Shown here in pieces: positions 22,298-22,578 of a DNA stretch of 22,578 nucleotides (within the stretch, counting starts at the first letter, position 1; each line of letters begins with the position of its first letter). The stretch covers positions 1 to 22,578 of the forward strand of contig JBHELF010000035.1 of the NCBI GenBank assembly GCA_046263155.1, read 5' to 3'. The position numbers were made by a program, and so were the translations under genes. The notes under the pieces are model-generated. The model was given only the letters and a program-made list of their open reading frames with translations, had not been told where the DNA came from and did no database searches. Origin of the DNA: DATADF01 sp046263155 (GTDB lineage Bacteria; Actinomycetota; CADDZG01; WHSQ01).

Positions 22298-22578
22298 CTA
22301 ACGGCGCCGCAGCAACACCAACCCGATCAGCGCCGATGCCACGAGGGTGGCCCCCAAGGGCAGCCAAGGGGTCCCAACATCGTGCTGATCGAGATCCGGA
22401 GACGGAGATTCCGGACTCGGAGTGGCGGAAGGCTCCTCCGCACCAGATGGGCGGAAACGAGTCAGCTCGGTGCGGAAGCGCGTCGTGCGCGAGCACGCGC
22501 TGTCCCGGAATACCGAGCCCTTTCTCTGGTGGGGAACGAAGAGGTACTCCCGGTGTAGCTCGTAATGACGATCCACGG
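22298..22578 (-). CDS. C-terminus of a membrane-anchored surface protein (runs off window)
   Basis: The minus-strand frame is open from the window edge to TAG 22300-22298, giving about 93 residues. The visible GTG near the edge is probably internal. A polar domain end (RHYELHREYLFV...TRFRTELTRF) is followed by a Pro/Ser/Glu linker (PSATPSPESPSPDLDQ). A single hydrophobic helix, WLPLGATLVASALIGLVLL, then ends in RRR. This is the usual linker, helix and basic stop-transfer layout of a protein whose main domain lies outside the cell. There is no LPxTG motif. The function cannot be told from this part. It lies just beyond the pseudogene next to the tRNA and may or may not belong to the same element. 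Confidence 0.65.
   Translation of the reverse strand, partial: VDRHYELHREYLFVPHQRKGSVFRDSACSRTTRFRTELTRFRPSGAEEPSATPSPESPSPDLDQHDVGTPWLPLGATLVASALIGLVLLRRR

Noticed and set aside
21893..22558. Plus-strand frame of 221 codons downstream of tRNA-Val
   Set aside because: It is Arg-rich without motifs and runs antisense to the ArdC-like remnant and the membrane-anchored protein.
1..22578. CRISPR arrays, insertion sequences, rRNA genes, complete prophage
   Set aside because: I saw no spaced direct repeats, transposase motifs, rRNA sequence or phage structural genes; only the tRNA-linked scar hints at past mobility.

Overview
The window is high-GC, gene-dense bacterial chromosome. The linkage polA - rpsA - coaE, followed by uvrB and uvrA, points to the Actinomycetota. 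So do a Pol I with a degenerate proofreading site and a Tyr in its O-helix, a four-repeat S1 protein, and many start codons sitting 6-8 nt behind a TANNNT -10 hexamer (leaderless or nearly leaderless mRNAs). I do not recognise a particular species; a deep-branching or uncultured actinobacterium fits best.

Layout. 1-426 (-): N-terminus of the glutamate synthase large subunit, cut by the window edge, preceded by a terminator-like hairpin. 544-2187 (-): a metal block, with a DtxR/MntR-type regulator followed by an FTR1 iron permease that carries a candidate operator over its promoter. 2234-8112 (+): polA, rpsA, coaE and a HAD phosphatase. 8168-9133 (+): a compositionally distinct AbiEi-type winged-helix/DUF559 nuclease-like protein, preceded by a perfect CRP-type palindrome. 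9260-13193 (+): uvrB and a secreted CocE-type hydrolase. 13212-14803 (-): a kynureninase-like PLP enzyme coupled to a small four-helix membrane protein with no standard start codon. 14920-18678 (+): uvrA and a cupredoxin-like lipoprotein. 18641-21643 (-): a tightly coupled operon of a patatin-like lipase, an orphan family-3 solute-binding lipoprotein and a divergent CDF transporter; its last gene overlaps the cupredoxin gene tail to tail. 21790-21861 (+): tRNA-Val(CAC), followed by a decayed ArdC-like zinc-peptidase gene, probably the scar of an integrated element. 22298-22578 (-): C-terminus of a membrane-anchored surface protein.

How the genes work together. The core is housekeeping DNA repair and replication (PolA, UvrA and UvrB all act in nucleotide excision repair), translation (RpsA, tRNA-Val) and CoA synthesis. 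Around it are metal genes: DtxR/FTR1, the cupredoxin and the CDF transporter. The parts least explained by known biology are the patatin/SBP/CDF operon, the PLP enzyme/4-TM pair, and the AbiEi-DUF559 gene with its operator-like palindromes.
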